The notes below the pieces were generated by a model that did no database searches, had not been told where the DNA came from, and saw only the letters and a program-made list of their open reading frames with translations. Below are positions 8,351-17,766 of a stretch of DNA of 64,000 bases, piece by piece (position 1 is the first letter of the stretch; each line of letters opens with the position of its first letter). Source of the stretch: Chlamydiales bacterium. Its GTDB lineage: Bacteria > Chlamydiota > Chlamydiia > Chlamydiales > SM23-39. The stretch is from contig JAUXXF010000019.1 of the NCBI GenBank assembly GCA_030681135.1, positions 1 to 64,000 on the forward strand, in the 5' to 3' direction. The translations under genes and the position numbers were made by a program.

Positions 8351-9365
8351 TAAAATACATGCTTTAAGAGAGCAGCTAAGCCGCCATCAGCTGGAGGCGC
8401 TCCTCATAGAAAACCCTGTTGATCTCCTGTATCTTACGGGGATGTCCCTTTCTAAAGGATCTTTTGTGGTCACAGAACATAGCGCTGAGCTTTTTGTGGA
8501 TGGTCGCTATTTGGCAGCTGCGCAAAAAAACTCGCCTGTCCCTGTGCTCCCGAGTGAAAAAAATGCCTTTGCAAAAGATCTCAAAGGACGTGTGGGCTTT
8601 GATAGCGCTTGGATGTGTTATGATGCCGTAACTGGGCTACAAAAAAAAATCCCCTCCGTACAATGGACACCTGTTTCGATGCCTCTTAAAGAGATGAGAG
8701 GGTGCAAAGGAGCAGAAGAGATCGCTATGTTGAAACAAGCGGCCGCTTTGACGAAAGAGGGGATTTTGCATATAGAGGGTTTATTGAAAGAAGGAGTGTC
8801 CGAAGAGGATCTCGCCTTTGCTTTCGAGCAATTTTGCCGCAAAAAAGGAGCTTCTTCCCTTTCCTTTGAGCCGATCATTGCCTTTGGTGAGCATAGCGCC
8901 TACCCGCATCATCGAGCAGGCAAGGCTCTTTTGAAAAAAGGGCAGCATGTGTTAATGGATGTAGGAGCGGTTTGGAACCATTATCGAGGCGATCTGACGC
9001 GAGTTGCCTTTTTTGGAGAGGTAGATCCTCAGATTCTTTACTTATCTGAAACTGTTCGAAATGCGCAGCAAAAAGCCATCGAGGCGATTCGCCCTGGGGT
9101 GTTGGTTGGCAGGCTCGATGAGATTGTTCGGGATGAATTTCGCCAAGTTGGCCTTGAGTCTTATTTTACCCATTCGCTAGGCCATGGAGTTGGACTTGAA
9201 ACGCATGAATTTCCGCGCATTAAATACGATGGCGAAGATGCTAAAGTCCCTTTAAAGGCAGGGATGGTCATTACGATTGAGCCTGGGATTTATCAGCCAG
9301 GAGTGGGAGGAATTCGATATGAAGAGATGGTTTTGGTAACTCCTGATGGGCATGAGATATGTTAA
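8343..9365 (+). CDS. pepP: Xaa-Pro aminopeptidase (M24 family)
   Basis: This cytoplasmic metallopeptidase removes N-terminal residues that precede proline. The 340 residues show an N-terminal creatinase-like domain and a C-terminal pita-bread domain. The metal-ligand signatures are present: D-V-G-A-V-W then G-D-L-T-R (two Asp), H-S-L-G-H-G-V-G-L (His), I-T-I-E-P-G-I-Y (Glu) and R-Y-E-E-M-V-L-V (Glu). Length matches chlamydial PepP. It overlaps mutL by 8 bases at the start and the sensor-kinase gene by 7 bases at the end, so all three are probably one transcript and translationally coupled. The mutL-pepP pair is, from memory, also adjacent in Chlamydia. Confidence 0.93.
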   Translation: MFDKIHALREQLSRHQLEALLIENPVDLLYLTGMSLSKGSFVVTEHSAELFVDGRYLAAAQKNSPVPVLPSEKNAFAKDLKGRVGFDSAWMCYDAVTGLQKKIPSVQWTPVSMPLKEMRGCKGAEEIAMLKQAAALTKEGILHIEGLLKEGVSEEDLAFAFEQFCRKKGASSLSFEPIIAFGEHSAYPHHRAGKALLKKGQHVLMDVGAVWNHYRGDLTRVAFFGEVDPQILYLSETVRNAQQKAIEAIRPGVLVGRLDEIVRDEFRQVGLESYFTHSLGHGVGLETHEFPRIKYDGEDAKVPLKAGMVITIEPGIYQPGVGGIRYEEMVLVTPDGHEIC

Positions 9366-11134
9366 GTTTTAGAAAAAAAGTTGTCGTTAGTAATCTAATA
9401 GTTCTCCTCTTGCTCATCGCTTTATTGGCTCCTTTTGTGGGCAAGACAGTGAATAATATTATGCGCAAATCGTTCGAACAGCGAACGATGGCCCTTGTTG
9501 CTGAATTAGAAAAAACCCCCAATTTTTCAGAGATGCTGGCGATTTTGGAGGAGCAAAAAAGGCTTGTGTTTCATCAAATCGCTTTGATTGACCCAGAATC
9601 TAGGATTTTATATTCGGCTCATGGGAATAAAATGATGGGGGAGTATTTTGGCCCTGATTATGAGATCGAACATCCGGAGCTCATCGGGGCTTTGCAACAG
9701 GGGAGAGGAGATAGCACTGAATATTCGGAAGAGTATCAAGAAGATGTCTCCTATACTGCAATCCGTTTTCAGGTGGATGGTCATGTATATCTGTTACGGG
9801 TCGGATTTCCCTACAGGGAAGTGAGAGCATTGGCGATTGATTTTGAAGTCAGTTTTTTACTCCTTGGGATTTTGATCTTATGTTTGTATGGACTGATGAT
9901 ACTGATCGTGATGCATCGATTAACCCGGCCTATTCAGCAAATTGTCGATGCGATTTCTCCGTATCAAGAAGGGCGAGAAGAGTTTTTGCCTAAAATTGTC
10001 TTGAGCGAAGCGATGCAAGAAGATGAGTTTGGGAAGCTCGCTCAGACGCTCAATTCGTTGACTGAAAAGATTCAAAAACAAATTGAATATCTTACGCATC
10101 AAAAAAAAGAGACGGAAGATATTTTAGAATCGCTGAGCGAAGGAGTGATTGCTTTTGATACCAGTGCAAAAGTAACGTTTGCTAATCAAGTCAGCTGCAA
10201 GATGCTCGGCGTTGAGCATCATAAAATGATAGGACGTTCTCTCTCAGAGCTTGCTTTAAAATCTTCTCAGATAGAAGATCTTGCAAAAAAATGTCATGAG
10301 GCGGTTTTGCAGGCTTTGCAGACTTCTGAAACGATTATCCAAACGGGAACATTGGAAGAAGGGGGGAAAATTTATCTCAATCTCATTACCGCGCCGCTTG
10401 CTCAGCAGAGCGGAGCCATTTTGGTGCTGCAAGATAAAACTTCCGATTATAAAATCGTTGAGATGGGCAAAGATTTTGTGGCGAATGCGTCTCATGAGCT
10501 CAGAACACCGATTACAATCATTCGAGGCTTTGCAGAGACTCTTCAAGATCTCCCCAATCTTTCTCCAGAGATGTTTCGGGAGATCACAGAAAAAATCGTA
10601 CGAACTTGCGGTAGGTTGGATCGGCTTGTGAAAAGCTTGCTGATTCTCTCAGATATTGAGAATCTTTCGGAAGACAGTTTTCAGCCGTGCGATCTGTTAT
10701 CTTTAATTGAACATTGCAAGAATACTCTATTAACCGTTTATCCAGATGTATCTGTTCATATTCAACAAAAAGGCGCTCGAGCTAGAGCCGTGATTGACAG
10801 TGATCTGTTGGATTTAGCGATCATGAACCTTTTAGAAAATGCAGTGAAGTATTCTCCAGCGCCAGCGCAGATTGAAATTTTTCTTGAAGCGGAGGGGAAT
10901 GATAAAGCGCGTATTGTGGTGCAAGATCATGGCATTGGGATTCCGGAAAAAGACCTTCCTCATGTTTTCGACCGTTTTTATACTGTCGATAAAGCCAGGT
11001 CTCGCAAGTCCGGCGGTGCAGGGCTTGGCCTTTCGATTGTGAAAACAATCATTGATAAGCATCGTGGAACCATCGACGTTCGCTCTGAATTGGGCAAAGG
11101 CAGCTGTTTTACCATCGAACTTTCCAGAAGTTAA
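9359..11134 (+). CDS. PhoR-like membrane sensor histidine kinase
   Basis: This 591-residue sensor kinase has a first membrane helix at about residues 9-30, an extracytoplasmic sensor domain of about 130 residues, a second helix at 163-187, HAMP, a PAS domain (about 255-340) and the kinase core. The phosphoacceptor lies in A-S-H-E-L-R-T-P-I (His near 378). ATP-binding boxes are N-L-L-E-N-A-V-K-Y, D-H-G-I-G-I-P, F-D-R-F-Y and G-A-G-L-G-L-S-I-V. The layout is that of PhoR/WalK-type kinases. No response regulator gene is in the window, so its partner is elsewhere or lost. The ATG overlaps the end of pepP, implying coupled translation with mutL-pepP, an unusual context for a two-component kinase. 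Confidence 0.93.
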   Translation: MLSFRKKVVVSNLIVLLLLIALLAPFVGKTVNNIMRKSFEQRTMALVAELEKTPNFSEMLAILEEQKRLVFHQIALIDPESRILYSAHGNKMMGEYFGPDYEIEHPELIGALQQGRGDSTEYSEEYQEDVSYTAIRFQVDGHVYLLRVGFPYREVRALAIDFEVSFLLLGILILCLYGLMILIVMHRLTRPIQQIVDAISPYQEGREEFLPKIVLSEAMQEDEFGKLAQTLNSLTEKIQKQIEYLTHQKKETEDILESLSEGVIAFDTSAKVTFANQVSCKMLGVEHHKMIGRSLSELALKSSQIEDLAKKCHEAVLQALQTSETIIQTGTLEEGGKIYLNLITAPLAQQSGAILVLQDKTSDYKIVEMGKDFVANASHELRTPITIIRGFAETLQDLPNLSPEMFREITEKIVRTCGRLDRLVKSLLILSDIENLSEDSFQPCDLLSLIEHCKNTLLTVYPDVSVHIQQKGARARAVIDSDLLDLAIMNLLENAVKYSPAPAQIEIFLEAEGNDKARIVVQDHGIGIPEKDLPHVFDRFYTVDKARSRKSGGAGLGLSIVKTIIDKHRGTIDVRSELGKGSCFTIELSRS

Positions 11135-11192
11135 AAAGATCTCTAGCGATTTTTGATTGAAAAGAAACTTTTCTTTAAGGATCTTGGCAGAT

Positions 11193-14100
11193 ATGAGGAA
11201 GTTCGTATCTGCTTTTGCTTTATTGATCATTCACTGCACTTCTGTTTCCTATGGAGAAGAGCTTCTTCCTTTATACCGAAACAACCTGAAGAATCAGTTT
11301 TTGGCTGCATCGGCTTTACCTCAGAATTTTTGTCTTCGCTCGCACCTTGCCTCCGGCAATGGTCGCTTACTCCAGACAAAAAATTCTGAGGAGCCTCTTT
11401 GCCAAAATCCCGATTCTTCAGGTTATTTCGGTATATCTCTAGAAGATCTCATGAAAGATCAAGAAGAGAGTAACTTGGCTGAAGAGGTGCAGTTAGAGCA
11501 AAGAGAGGAAGCTCATCCAGCTCAGATTGAATGCGATCTTGGTTCGCGTCCCATGCAGGCCGGTGTTCGTCATTCACAAGGAGCCGGCGTTGGTTATACT
11601 CATGGTTACACGACGCTTGAAGGGTTTTTCTCGCCTAAATACTGCTATCATGAATGGACCCCTTTTTTAGATCTCCGCGGCCACATGTTTAATAACAGCA
11701 GGTATGCGGCGAATGCTGGGATAGGTCTTCGTTATTTAAGTTCGGCCATTGCATGGGGCATCAATAGTTATTATGATTATCGCAATACGGAAAAATTCCA
11801 CTATAATCAGTGGGGAGTAGGCTTAGAGGCTATCGGCCCCTTTTGGAGCGTTCATGTTAATGGGTATTTACCTGTCGGGAAAAAACGGAGCGATTTTTTT
11901 AATCTTGGGTTGATAGGAACTCCTACAAGTCCAAGCTTTGCTTTTTTTCAGGGGAATCAGTTTTTTATTACCTTATCTGGATCTCAAGCTGTTGTAGGAC
12001 AGCAGGAATTTGCCTTTAAAGGGCTCGATGCTAAGTTTTCCATTCGAGCAGTAGAAGTAGGCCCTTTAACAATCGATGCTGGAATTGGTCCTTATTATTT
12101 TCAAGGTGCGTATGGGAAATATGCTGCGGGAGGCGAGGCGAGCCTGACGGCGCGCATCACTGAGTATGTGACGCTGAGTGTTACCGGCACCTATGACAAT
12201 TTATTTCATCAGCGTGCGCAAGGATCGGTGGGGATTTCTATTCCATTTGGAGCGAGAAGTTTTAGGAGAAGCTGCTCTAAACCTCAGCCCTGCAAGATCC
12301 CTTCGTTTTTCGCATCGAGTCTGACAAGAGGAGCTGATCGAAGTGAAATTGTTGTACTAGATAAACATGAAAAAGTTCTGGCTTCTGCTCAACCCGGAAC
12401 TACTCAGGTGGCGATTAATCCGGAGACAGGGCAGCCTTATTTCATTTGGTTTGTCAATAACGAGAGCAGTTCAGATGGAACTTTCGAAAGTCCGTTCCCT
12501 ACAGTCCAAGAGGCTCTCGCTGTTGCCCAGCCGAATGATATCATTTATGTCTATGAAGGAGATGGATCTCCTTACGATGTTGCTATCGCTCTTCAAGATA
12601 GCCAAATGCTATTAGGTTCCGGCGTATCTCAAAATGTGTTGACAACGGAAGGGCTCATTGCAATTCCTCCTCAATCTGCAGGTTCTCCCACTCTTGAAAA
12701 TACTTTGGGAGCTACCATGATTACTGTGGCCAACGAAAATACAGTCTCTGGTTTTCATCTTTCTGTTCTGAATGCTGGAGATATTGTTGTCGGTTCAGGA
12801 ATCAATTCATTCTCTTTTGAGAATAATGCATTCACTACAGCTGTGACCTCTGGAATGAGTGATCTCGTTTTAACAAACTGTGTTGGCGCTCTTCTTGTAC
12901 AAAACAATCAATTTACGATGAATTCAGGAGATACTGGGTCTTTTGGAATTGTTGTCTCAGATGCAGGAAGCGAGGCGTCTACTTTATCTGTTTTGAACAA
13001 TACGTTTACAAATCACGCCTCCAGAGCGATGAGTTTAAATTATTCAGGAACTTCTACTCCTACTTTGAATATCATTAGTAATGTATTCACGCCTCCTGCA
13101 GGGGCTCCAGGCACTAATGCAATCGACATCACGACATCGAATGGGACTGTATTGGCCAGTTCCTTGCTGAATCTCAACGAATTTTCAGACTATACAAGCA
13201 ATGTAATTAACTTAAACTGGGCTGGTACAGGAAATCATACGCTCACCATTGCCGGCAATACCATCTCCTCTGATCCAACCGTATTAGGGACGAATGGGGT
13301 GCTTTTTTCTACAAATGCTTCAGGGATTTCTTCTTTAACAATTTCTGGCAATCAACTTCTCAATCAGACTAGTAACGGGGTCAACTGCTTTGCAGGGACA
13401 AACGCAGTGCTAGCTGTTGCTATTTCTGGAAATACCGTGACAGCGATTCCAGAGTCAGGTGGCAACGGCATTCAAGTAAACGCAAGCGATTCAGCGATTG
13501 TTACAGGTTCTATCACATCAAATACTTGTAGAGAACATCTTGCCGCCAATATTAGTGGGTTTCCTTCGAGTTCAAGCCAGCTTTCCTTGACGATTGCCAA
13601 TAATACTCTTATTGGCCCGACCAATCCTACAGGTTTTTTCCCAAATGGAATTCAATTTAGCGCAAATAATTCTGCCGAGATGAATTTTAATATCAATCAC
13701 AATCAAATCACTAACCACCCCCAACCTGGCATTAATCTTTTTTCTTCTGATGTGGCAACTGTAGTAGCAACGATTGATAGTAATACATTGAGTGTTCCAG
13801 ATACTTTAGCGGGATCTACAGGCATTAGTATAAGCGGTAGCAATTCAAGCGCTGTTACCTCTACCTATATCGTGACGAATAACGTTTGCAGCGGGCATTC
13901 GAACGGCAATATTCAAAGTTTCCCTAACAACTTCTCGGTTCTCGATCTAACGATCTCAGGAAATACATTGATTGGCTCTACGGTGTCATCGAACAGCCAA
14001 GGAATACAAATTAGCCCTAGCAATTTTGCAAATGTAACTGCGCTCATCAATGGTCAAAACCATTTGAGTGGGCATACCTCTCAAGGAATCAATTTATTTT

Positions 14101-15506
14101 CATCTGATACTGCTGAAATGACCGCAACGATCGATGGCAATATTCTTTCAGCGCCTGTAAGTAGCACAAACACGAGTGGAATTTCCGTAGGAGGAAACAA
14201 TAGTTCGGCCGTTCCTTTAAATAGTTACACGATTACTCATAATAGCTGCTTAGGACACAACAATGGCAGCATCCAATGTTTCCCATCTGGATCTATTCAA
14301 TGTGATCTTGTGATTTCTAATAATACGTTGGTAGCTGTAACCGATGGGATTTCGGGGTCGAGCCCTATTGGTATCCAAGTAGATTTAAGTAACGATGCGA
14401 ATCTTGTAAGCGCAACTATTTCAGGCAATAGTTGGACAAGTCCATCTACTTATCAGGCTTCAGGAACTCCTCAGGGGCTTTCCATTGGAGCAAATAATGC
14501 AGCAACGATGTCAAACGTCGATATTTCGAATAATAGCTTTGTTTTTTCTTTGGCCTCTTATCAAACGAATACGGGGCCTTCTGGAATTCAATCCTATCTA
14601 AATGATACGTCAACTGCCTCTGGGCTGACTATTTCTGAAAATATCATTACGTATGCTACATCTACTTATGCAGATGTAACAGGGCCTAGTGGAATTCAGG
14701 TGAGTGCACAGGGTAGTGGAGTTTTGACAGATGTCACTATTTTGGAAAATACGGTTTCTTTTGCGCCTCTTGCTGCTCCTCTTGCCACTTTTCAAGCGAG
14801 TGGTATTTCAGTAAACGCAATTGATACAGCCTCTGTCGGCACGGCTTTATCTCCTGTTCTTGTTGAGCAGAACACAATCCTTTTAGTAGAAGGAAATGGC
14901 ATTATTCTCTTAGAAGTGAGCTCTAATAATGCGTACGTGAATGCGGTCAATAATTTTGTGTCTTTGGGCGCTGTTATGAACAATGGGATTGGAATTGTAA
15001 CAGTTCCTATAGGATCAGGAATAGGGCTACTGGTAACAGATATCAATGGGAATACGGTGGATGGAAATCATGGAGGGTTTGCCGGCATTGTGGCAACGAA
15101 CCAGAGCGACATAAATCAAAGAGTGACTATACAAAATAATACGGTGACCAATATTTATGCGACCAATCCTCTCGTTCCCATTCCAGGAGTAGGGGGAGGA
15201 GCGGGGGCTGTCATCTTAGGTTCGGGGGATTTAAATGTTTGTTTCCTTAATAATAATATGGGAGGAAACTTCCCTCAGGCAATGTTCGGTATAGGTTCCG
15301 AACTTCTTGGAGGCACCGGCACGCTTTGCACCAAGTTCCAAGGGAATCAGGGAACGGGCCTTCCTGCTCTTAATAGATATGCCTTGTTTAATCAAGCAGG
15401 GGCTGCCTCAACATTCATTTATCAAAATGGAGGAGGCAATACAGGTACCTTTACTTTTAACCCGTCTTCCTCTGATTTTACGCCAGGAACTTGCTCTTGT
15501 CCTTAA
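11193..15506 (+). CDS. inverse-autotransporter-like adhesin with right-handed beta-helix passenger
   Basis: This 1437-residue surface protein starts at ATG 11193, which gives a clean signal peptide (cleavage near S-V-S-Y-G); a TTG at 11157 is the alternative. Residues about 115-350 resemble the invasin/intimin-type beta barrel: G-V-G-Y-T-H-G-Y, A-N-A-G-I-G-L-R-Y, W-G-I-N-S-Y-Y-D-Y, and a terminal G-S-V-G-I-S-I-P-F-G. A linker with D-G-T-F-E-S-P-F-P-T-V-Q-E-A, typical of DUF1565/pectate-lyase-like helices, leads into about 950 residues of degenerate repeats rich in I-S-G-N-T and N-N-T-L, predicted to form a parallel beta helix. Barrel first and passenger last is the inverse (type Ve) order, not the Pmp order. 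It probably mediates host-cell contact. Confidence 0.85.
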   Translation: MRKFVSAFALLIIHCTSVSYGEELLPLYRNNLKNQFLAASALPQNFCLRSHLASGNGRLLQTKNSEEPLCQNPDSSGYFGISLEDLMKDQEESNLAEEVQLEQREEAHPAQIECDLGSRPMQAGVRHSQGAGVGYTHGYTTLEGFFSPKYCYHEWTPFLDLRGHMFNNSRYAANAGIGLRYLSSAIAWGINSYYDYRNTEKFHYNQWGVGLEAIGPFWSVHVNGYLPVGKKRSDFFNLGLIGTPTSPSFAFFQGNQFFITLSGSQAVVGQQEFAFKGLDAKFSIRAVEVGPLTIDAGIGPYYFQGAYGKYAAGGEASLTARITEYVTLSVTGTYDNLFHQRAQGSVGISIPFGARSFRRSCSKPQPCKIPSFFASSLTRGADRSEIVVLDKHEKVLASAQPGTTQVAINPETGQPYFIWFVNNESSSDGTFESPFPTVQEALAVAQPNDIIYVYEGDGSPYDVAIALQDSQMLLGSGVSQNVLTTEGLIAIPPQSAGSPTLENTLGATMITVANENTVSGFHLSVLNAGDIVVGSGINSFSFENNAFTTAVTSGMSDLVLTNCVGALLVQNNQFTMNSGDTGSFGIVVSDAGSEASTLSVLNNTFTNHASRAMSLNYSGTSTPTLNIISNVFTPPAGAPGTNAIDITTSNGTVLASSLLNLNEFSDYTSNVINLNWAGTGNHTLTIAGNTISSDPTVLGTNGVLFSTNASGISSLTISGNQLLNQTSNGVNCFAGTNAVLAVAISGNTVTAIPESGGNGIQVNASDSAIVTGSITSNTCREHLAANISGFPSSSSQLSLTIANNTLIGPTNPTGFFPNGIQFSANNSAEMNFNINHNQITNHPQPGINLFSSDVATVVATIDSNTLSVPDTLAGSTGISISGSNSSAVTSTYIVTNNVCSGHSNGNIQSFPNNFSVLDLTISGNTLIGSTVSSNSQGIQISPSNFANVTALINGQNHLSGHTSQGINLFSSDTAEMTATIDGNILSAPVSSTNTSGISVGGNNSSAVPLNSYTITHNSCLGHNNGSIQCFPSGSIQCDLVISNNTLVAVTDGISGSSPIGIQVDLSNDANLVSATISGNSWTSPSTYQASGTPQGLSIGANNAATMSNVDISNNSFVFSLASYQTNTGPSGIQSYLNDTSTASGLTISENIITYATSTYADVTGPSGIQVSAQGSGVLTDVTILENTVSFAPLAAPLATFQASGISVNAIDTASVGTALSPVLVEQNTILLVEGNGIILLEVSSNNAYVNAVNNFVSLGAVMNNGIGIVTVPIGSGIGLLVTDINGNTVDGNHGGFAGIVATNQSDINQRVTIQNNTVTNIYATNPLVPIPGVGGGAGAVILGSGDLNVCFLNNNMGGNFPQAMFGIGSELLGGTGTLCTKFQGNQGTGLPALNRYALFNQAGAASTFIYQNGGGNTGTFTFNPSSSDFTPGTCSCP

Positions 15507-15568
15507 AATAGCGGCCATTTAATCAGAAAAGCGTACCTTATTAATAATAAGGGATTTATGATTTTTAT

Positions 15569-15639
15569 CACGTTTTTCGTTGGAAAAACGTGGCTGGTTA
15601 ACACGTTTTTCCAACGAAAAACGTGTTAACCAGCCACGT
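15569..15639. terminator. long hairpin after the adhesin gene
   Basis: A perfect 23-bp stem is formed by 15588-15610 and 15617-15639 (outer ACGTGGCTGGTTAAC) around a 6-base loop. A second overlapping hairpin (ACGTTTTTCGTTGG and its complement, 15570-15591) shares the same sequence, so two folds are mutually exclusive. Its place 63 bases after the adhesin stop suits a transcription terminator, but the stem is much longer than usual and there is no clean T-run. It may instead be a small palindromic mobile element. Confidence 0.55.
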
Positions 15640-15654
15640 TTTCCTGACGAATCA

Positions 15655-15684
15655 TTGATTTAAGGGGAGCGTGCAGTATATAAT
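15655..15684 (+). promoter_or_regulatory. candidate sigma-70-type promoter, possibly leaderless
   Basis: TTGATT (15655-15660) and a perfect TATAAT (15679-15684) are separated by 18 bases. Transcription would start at or near 15691, which is the ATG of the DUF4143 ATPase, so the mRNA may be leaderless. An AAGGG lies between the box and the ATG and may serve as ribosome-binding site for a transcript starting further upstream. Confidence 0.4.
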
Positions 15685-15690
15685 AAGGGT

Positions 15691-16998
15691 ATGAAAAGAG
15701 ATATCTATCGGTCACTCGATGAGTGGAAGCAATCGGCTAGGCGCAAGCCATTAGTAGTTAATGGAGCTCGGCAGGTCGGGAAAACTTATGCTTTAAAGCA
15801 TTTCGGCAAAACAGCCTATGAAAAAATGGCCTATTTGAATTTTGAAAAGGATGAAAAATTAGGCGGGTATTTTGAAGGGACGTTAGATCCAAAGCAGCTT
15901 ATAAGGATTTTAAGCATCCATACAGAAGTAGAAATTGAGCCTCATCGAACTCTTCTGATTTTGGATGAAATTCAAGAATGTCCAAAAGCGCTTAATAGTT
16001 TGAAGTATTTTTGTGAAGAAGCGAGTGAGTATCATGTTGTTGCCGCGGGATCGCTTCTCGGCGTGAAAACAGCAGGAGAAAAGGGATTCCCTGTTGGAAA
16101 AGTGAATTTTCTTCATATGTATCCGTTGACGTTTTTTGAATTTCTTGATGCCTTAGGTCAGGAAAAAACTCGTATTTTTCTAGAGGAATATTCCGCGTAC
16201 GAGCCGCTTCCTCATCCAATGCATGAAAAAATCATCGAAATTCTAAAACTGTACTTCTTTATTGGTGGCATGCCTGAGGCTGTTGCCGAATATGCAAAAA
16301 GTGAAAAAATTCAAGTTGTTAGAGAAATTCAAGAAGAGATCTTAAGTGCTTATGAGAAGGATTTTGCAAAACATGCACCAGCTCATGAGATCATGAAAAT
16401 TACAACAGTCTGGAAGCAGGTTCATCGTCAATTAGCTAAAGAAAATAAGAAATTTATTTTTGCGGCGATCCGAAAGAGCGCTCGGGGGAGAGATTATGAA
16501 GAGGCGATTCAATGGCTTTCAGATGCCGGATTGATTCATAAAAGTCATCTGGTAGAATCTCCAAAATTTCCTCTTAGCGCTTATGCTGATAACGATATTT
16601 TTAAGATTTTCTTGTTAGACATAGGGCTCCTTGGCGCTCAAAGCAGCCTTTCTCCGCAGACTATTCTTGATGGAGATCTTTTGTTTACAGAATTCAAGGG
16701 GGCTCTTACGGAAAACTATGTGGCTCAGGAGCTCATCGCAACTAAACATAAGCCGCCTTATTATTGGGCAAGCGAAGGTATTGCAGAAGTTGATTTTCTG
16801 ATCGAAGAAGATCGTGCCATTTATCCTCTTGAAGTAAAGGCAGGGGCTAGTCAGAAAAAAAAGAGCCTTCTTGTGTACAACCAAAAATATGCACCTTCCA
16901 AGCTTGTTAGAGCGACTACTATGAATTTAAAGCATGATGGGGATATTTATAATTATCCTCTCTATATGATCTCTAGATTTCCTTTAAAAACTAAATAA
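15691..16998 (+). CDS. DUF4143-type AAA ATPase
   Basis: The 435-residue P-loop ATPase has Walker A in N-G-A-R-Q-V-G-K-T (about residues 24-32) and Walker B in L-L-I-L-D-E-I-Q-E-C-P (about 87-97). The C-terminal third has the DUF4143 nuclease-like fold pattern with an E-V-D-F-L-I then P-L-E-V-K segment, matching PD-(D/E)XK-like residues. The family is widespread in bacteria and archaea, often in mobile or defence contexts, with no settled function. A second, distinct member is encoded at 35152-36318. It stands alone after a long hairpin, with its own candidate promoter, in an accessory stretch. Confidence 0.85.
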   Translation: MKRDIYRSLDEWKQSARRKPLVVNGARQVGKTYALKHFGKTAYEKMAYLNFEKDEKLGGYFEGTLDPKQLIRILSIHTEVEIEPHRTLLILDEIQECPKALNSLKYFCEEASEYHVVAAGSLLGVKTAGEKGFPVGKVNFLHMYPLTFFEFLDALGQEKTRIFLEEYSAYEPLPHPMHEKIIEILKLYFFIGGMPEAVAEYAKSEKIQVVREIQEEILSAYEKDFAKHAPAHEIMKITTVWKQVHRQLAKENKKFIFAAIRKSARGRDYEEAIQWLSDAGLIHKSHLVESPKFPLSAYADNDIFKIFLLDIGLLGAQSSLSPQTILDGDLLFTEFKGALTENYVAQELIATKHKPPYYWASEGIAEVDFLIEEDRAIYPLEVKAGASQKKKSLLVYNQKYAPSKLVRATTMNLKHDGDIYNYPLYMISRFPLKTK

Positions 16999-17127
16999 GC
17001 CGAGTGAAGCAAGGGATATGCCGCGGAAGAGGCTCTGGCTCCCCTTTAAACACTGGTATAAAATATTCGTTTCACAATTTATTGATTCTTCTGATACGAT
17101 TTCCCTCTTAAAAAAAGGAAAGACGTT

Positions 17128-17514
17128 ATGTTTGCATGCAGTAGAATAGTTAGACACACTTCATTTTGTCTTCAACCCGCACAATATCCTCGATCGCTTT
17201 CATCTAAAATAAATGATGCTGAGCTTCCTCCTAAGGCAAAGCAAATAGGAGAATTTATCAAAGAAAGAATGAAGGAATTTGGAACATCGCCTAATGATCT
17301 AAAAGAACAGTCTGAGGCCTTGTTCAAAGCAGCTAAAGAGGGGAAAATTTCTATTAACACACCACCCCCACTCCTTAGCCTAAATTGTACTTTGGAAGAA
17401 GCTGGGCTTGTTGTATCTGGCGAGTGGGAAAAGAAAGAGAATCTTGCATTGCTAAGTGAAGGAGACAAAGCAGGAAGGCTTGTACTCCCTCTAAATATGC
17501 CTTCTGAGGACTAA
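17128..17514 (+). CDS. hypothetical protein, 128 aa
   Basis: This small, soluble, mixed-charge protein matches no family I recognise. The ATG is preceded by an AGGAAAG ribosome-binding site. Residues 30-75 are predicted helical with many Lys and Glu, followed by a proline run (T-P-P-P-L-L) and a beta-rich end. There is no signal peptide. A hairpin just after the stop suggests a single-gene transcript. It lies in the AT-rich accessory stretch between a DUF4143 ATPase and an ankyrin protein, so a host-interaction role is conceivable but unsupported. Confidence 0.55.
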   Translation: MFACSRIVRHTSFCLQPAQYPRSLSSKINDAELPPKAKQIGEFIKERMKEFGTSPNDLKEQSEALFKAAKEGKISINTPPPLLSLNCTLEEAGLVVSGEWEKKENLALLSEGDKAGRLVLPLNMPSED

Positions 17515-17521
17515 ACCTTAT

Positions 17522-17541
17522 AGTCATTTAATAAAATGACT
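17522..17541 (+). terminator. hairpin terminator after the 128-aa gene
   Basis: An 8-bp stem AGTCATTT/AAATGACT with an AATA loop begins 7 bases after the stop codon. The following sequence is only moderately T-rich. The rest of the 250 bases up to the ankyrin gene holds nothing recognisable. Confidence 0.5.
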
Positions 17542-17766
17542 GTATGCTTCCTCTTTATCATATGTAACTCCTTAATTTTTTAGGTCATTGTCACGTTCTG
17601 TATAAACTCAAAACAAGCGATCAGAGTTGTTTTGACCAGTGAGCTTCTCTTGAAGGATTTTTTTTAATGATCTCTGCTCTGTGGTTATACCGAATGTGTT
17701 GTTGTACATTAACAAAGCTTCGGTATAATTTTCCGCACTAAAGAACATTGAATAAAAGGCAAGAAG

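Noticed and set aside
11157-11192. TTG start giving 12 extra residues on the adhesin
   Set aside because: ATG 11193 gives a normal signal peptide, whereas the longer form puts charged residues ahead of it.
12740-15300. CRISPR-like repetition in the adhesin gene
   Set aside because: The repetition is at protein level (I-S-G-N-T units) with variable DNA, and it lies inside one long frame.
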